This document shows positions 6,399 through 7,673 of a stretch of DNA of 7,673 nt, piece by piece. Location: positions 1 through 7,673 of the forward strand of contig JAUWIE010000124.1 in the NCBI GenBank assembly GCA_030605515.1, in the 5' to 3' direction. The notes beneath the pieces are model-generated. The model ran no database searches and was not told the origin of the DNA. It saw only the letters and a list, made by a program, of their open reading frames with translations. A program made the translations under genes and the position numbers. This stretch comes from Thermoplasmatota archaeon (lineage in GTDB: Archaea; Thermoplasmatota; E2; DHVEG-1). How positions within the stretch are numbered: position 1 is the stretch's first letter; every line of letters begins with the position of its first letter.

Positions 6399-7373
6399 AT
6401 GAGAATAATAAGGAAGTCAATAATAGCATGCCTAATAAGTATCCTTCTATTATCAGGAACACTTGCCGGAGCTGAACTAATTGAAGGTCCAAGTATCAAT
6501 TTACCTTCAGAACCAGTAACAGTAACAGTAATGGGTGATTCACCTGTTAGTAGATTCAATACAATCCTTTCAGATGTTCCACCTGGATATGATGTCACTG
6601 ATGGCTCATATCTGGGCTGGTGCGTTGAACCACCTGGAATGATATTATCAAATAATCCATATGATGCATATCTATATTCAAGTTATGATCCAAATATGCC
6701 AAGTTACTTTAGCAATGATGAGTGGGATAAAGTAAATTACATATTAAACCATAAGCAAGGCGATGAAAATAATTGGGAGTACCGCTGGCAGATTCAATTT
6801 GCTATTTGGTATACTCTCGGCTGGACTGATTTCGATACATGGCCAACAAACAGTTATCTAAATTCTATCGGATGGTCTATGGTAGATGATGCAGCTGCCA
6901 ATGGCGAAGGATTTTGTCCCCAACAGGGAGAAGTTATAGCAATCCTTGTTGATATTGGAGAAACTTGGCAAAATATTATTATTGAACTTGAAGTACCAAG
7001 TTACTATGAAGGATTAACACCGGGTTACTGGAAGAATCATGTTTGTGAATGGGTTGGATACCAACCTAGTGACAGGATTGATGATGTATTTGATATTCCA
7101 GAAGAAGCACCTGACTGGATTCCATCACTTCCTATTTATCTTGGTCTTTGGTTTAAAGGTGGAAATAGTGTTCTTGGTGCAACTAAAATTCTTTTGCATC
7201 ATGCAATTGCAGCAGTACTTAATACAGCTCACCCCGACGTTGATTATCCTTTAACAGAATATGAAATAGTTACACAAGTAAATGACGCTCTTGCTAGTCT
7301 TAATAGAACAACAATGCTAACCTTAAAAGACACACTGGATGCCTATAACAACAATGGCTGTGATGATCTCTAA
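6399..7373 (+). CDS. Secreted protein with thioester-domain-like region and TPGYWKNH domain
   Basis: A 324-residue exported protein. The signal peptide is clear: a basic n-region (MRIIRK), a hydrophobic core (about 8-20) and an AGA site, with probable cleavage after Ala25. Residues about 38-200 resemble the TQXA/thioester domains of Gram-positive surface adhesins. YLGWCVEPPG presents Cys75, and WQIQFAIWYTLGW presents Gln133 in the Q-x-A-I-W context typical of the partner residue. In known proteins such a Cys-Gln pair forms an internal thioester that covalently captures targets. Residues 206-321 form the second domain, starting LTPGYWKNH and ending with VLNTAHPDVDYPLTEYEIV and LKDTLDAYNN, known from many bacterial and archaeal surface proteins of undefined role. 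There is no C-terminal membrane anchor, LPXTG or PGF-CTERM signal, so it is likely released or held non-covalently. It is transcribed alone from its own TATA box. Export is firm, the second domain is good, and the thioester is a hypothesis. Confidence 0.8.
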   Translation: MRIIRKSIIACLISILLLSGTLAGAELIEGPSINLPSEPVTVTVMGDSPVSRFNTILSDVPPGYDVTDGSYLGWCVEPPGMILSNNPYDAYLYSSYDPNMPSYFSNDEWDKVNYILNHKQGDENNWEYRWQIQFAIWYTLGWTDFDTWPTNSYLNSIGWSMVDDAAANGEGFCPQQGEVIAILVDIGETWQNIIIELEVPSYYEGLTPGYWKNHVCEWVGYQPSDRIDDVFDIPEEAPDWIPSLPIYLGLWFKGGNSVLGATKILLHHAIAAVLNTAHPDVDYPLTEYEIVTQVNDALASLNRTTMLTLKDTLDAYNNNGCDDL

Positions 7374-7381
7374 TCATCACA
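7359..7381. terminator. 9-bp perfect stem-loop spanning the stop codon of the secreted protein gene
   Basis: TGTGATGAT (7359-7367) and ATCATCACA (7373-7381) pair perfectly around a 5-nt loop. The stop codon TAA is at 7371-7373, so the hairpin straddles the end of the coding region. It may stabilise the 3' end or help termination before the oppositely oriented tRNA gene; equally it could act on the tRNA-side transcript. No long U-run follows on either strand, so it is not a standard intrinsic terminator. Confidence 0.4.
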
Positions 7382-7397
7382 ATTCCTTAATGTTCTA

Positions 7398-7470
7398 CGC
7401 CGTCTACCGGACTCGAACCGGTGACCGCTCGGTTAACAGCCGAGTGCTCCACCAACTGAGCTAAGACGGC
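7398..7470 (-). tRNA. tRNA-Asn (anticodon GTT)
   Basis: The minus strand folds into a complete cloverleaf of 73 nt. The acceptor stem is 7 bp (GCCGTCT with AGACGGC), the D stem is GCTC/GAGC, and the anticodon stem is CTCGG/CCGAG around loop CTGTTAA with GTT at 7437-7435. The T stem is ACCGG/CCGGT around TTCGAGT. Variable loop CGGTC is short (class I). The discriminator base is G, as expected for Asn. CCA is not encoded, so it must be added by the CCA-adding enzyme. There is no intron. It lies tail-to-tail with the secreted protein gene and 62 bp downstream of a partial minus-strand gene. A TATA-like element (TTTTAATATG on the minus strand, about 7513-7522) could serve it with a short leader. 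Confidence 0.97.
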
Positions 7471-7532
7471 ATTTACTAACATTACAGGTTTGTAGCACAA
7501 CAGAATAGGGTAACATATTAAAAGATTACCTG

Positions 7533-7673
7533 TTAAAAATTGTATCTCTCAGCTTTTCTTAATTTTTTCATTTGACTTTCTACGAATCTATAAACAGAAG
7601 CATGTTTACTACCAGTGAAAAGCATATCAATTGCTTTTTTGATAATACCCATATTCATAATATCTGCGATAAC
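7533..7673 (-). CDS. Unrecognised protein, C-terminal 46 residues
   Basis: An open frame enters from the right edge and ends at TAA (7533-7535). The visible part begins VIADIMNMGIIKKAIDMLF and ends with a basic helix-like tail, QMKKLRKAERYNF, with GSKHASVYRF between. The length of the open frame, the helix-like amino-acid pattern and the clean stop before the tRNA gene support a real gene. I do not recognise the family. The start and most of the protein lie outside the window. It is upstream of, and in the same direction as, the tRNA-Asn gene. Confidence 0.65.
   Translation of the reverse strand, partial: VIADIMNMGIIKKAIDMLFTGSKHASVYRFVESQMKKLRKAERYNF

Noticed and set aside
6515..6530. Short tandem repeat of GTAACA-like units
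   Set aside because: It encodes the alternating Val-Thr strand VTVTV and is only about three units long, explained by coding content.
6299..6598. Minus-strand open frame of 99 codons over the promoter and start of the secreted-protein gene
   Set aside because: The plus-strand gene has a TATA box, Shine-Dalgarno site and clear signal peptide; the antisense product's apparent hydrophobic part is translated AT-rich promoter DNA.
7509..7530. Inverted repeat GGTAA-N12-TTACC between the partial gene and tRNA-Asn
   Set aside because: Only five base pairs around a long AT-rich loop, readily expected by chance.

Overview
The window reads as archaeal chromosome. The left edge carries the C-terminus of a beta-CASP nuclease of the archaeal CPSF1 (aCPSF1/FttA) type. 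A tRNA-Asn with archaeal features and no encoded CCA lies near the right edge, and the upstream regions show TATA-box promoters. The DNA is AT-rich, roughly one third G+C by eye. The secreted C39-like peptidase and the peptide-oriented gene content suggest a protein-degrading euryarchaeote, perhaps of the Thermoplasmata, but that placement is a low-confidence inference.

Layout, left to right. (1) The aCPSF1 C-terminus on + converges on a minus-strand gene for a putative winged-helix regulator, with a U-tract in both directions between them. The regulator's promoter carries a clear TATA box and a perfect 7-bp inverted repeat abutting it. (2) A minus-strand cluster follows, in transcription order: an M29-type metallo-aminopeptidase-like protein, a secreted or lipid-anchored C39-like cysteine peptidase, and a spore-photoproduct-lyase-like radical SAM protein with a C-terminal helix-hairpin-helix. 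Gaps of about 13 and 9 bp suggest one operon. (3) A 197-bp divergent intergenic region separates this cluster from a compact superfamily 2 helicase on +. (4) After a second AT-rich intergenic region with a TATA box and Shine-Dalgarno site comes a secreted protein. It combines what looks like a Cys-Gln thioester-type adhesion domain with a TPGYWKNH domain. A 9-bp stem-loop spans its stop codon. (5) A minus-strand tRNA-Asn(GTT) and the C-terminal 46 residues of an unrecognised minus-strand protein close the window.

How the genes may work together: the C39-like protease (outside the cell) and the M29-like enzyme (inside) could form a peptide-use pair, and the thioester-like protein could be an attachment factor. 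The helicase and the radical SAM-HhH protein look like nucleic-acid maintenance functions. I see no CRISPR array, transposon, integrase or recognisable defence island. The most novel points are the thioester-like archaeal secreted protein, the radical SAM-HhH fusion, the M29-like protein with Ser at the usual catalytic Tyr position, and the putative operator of the regulator gene.
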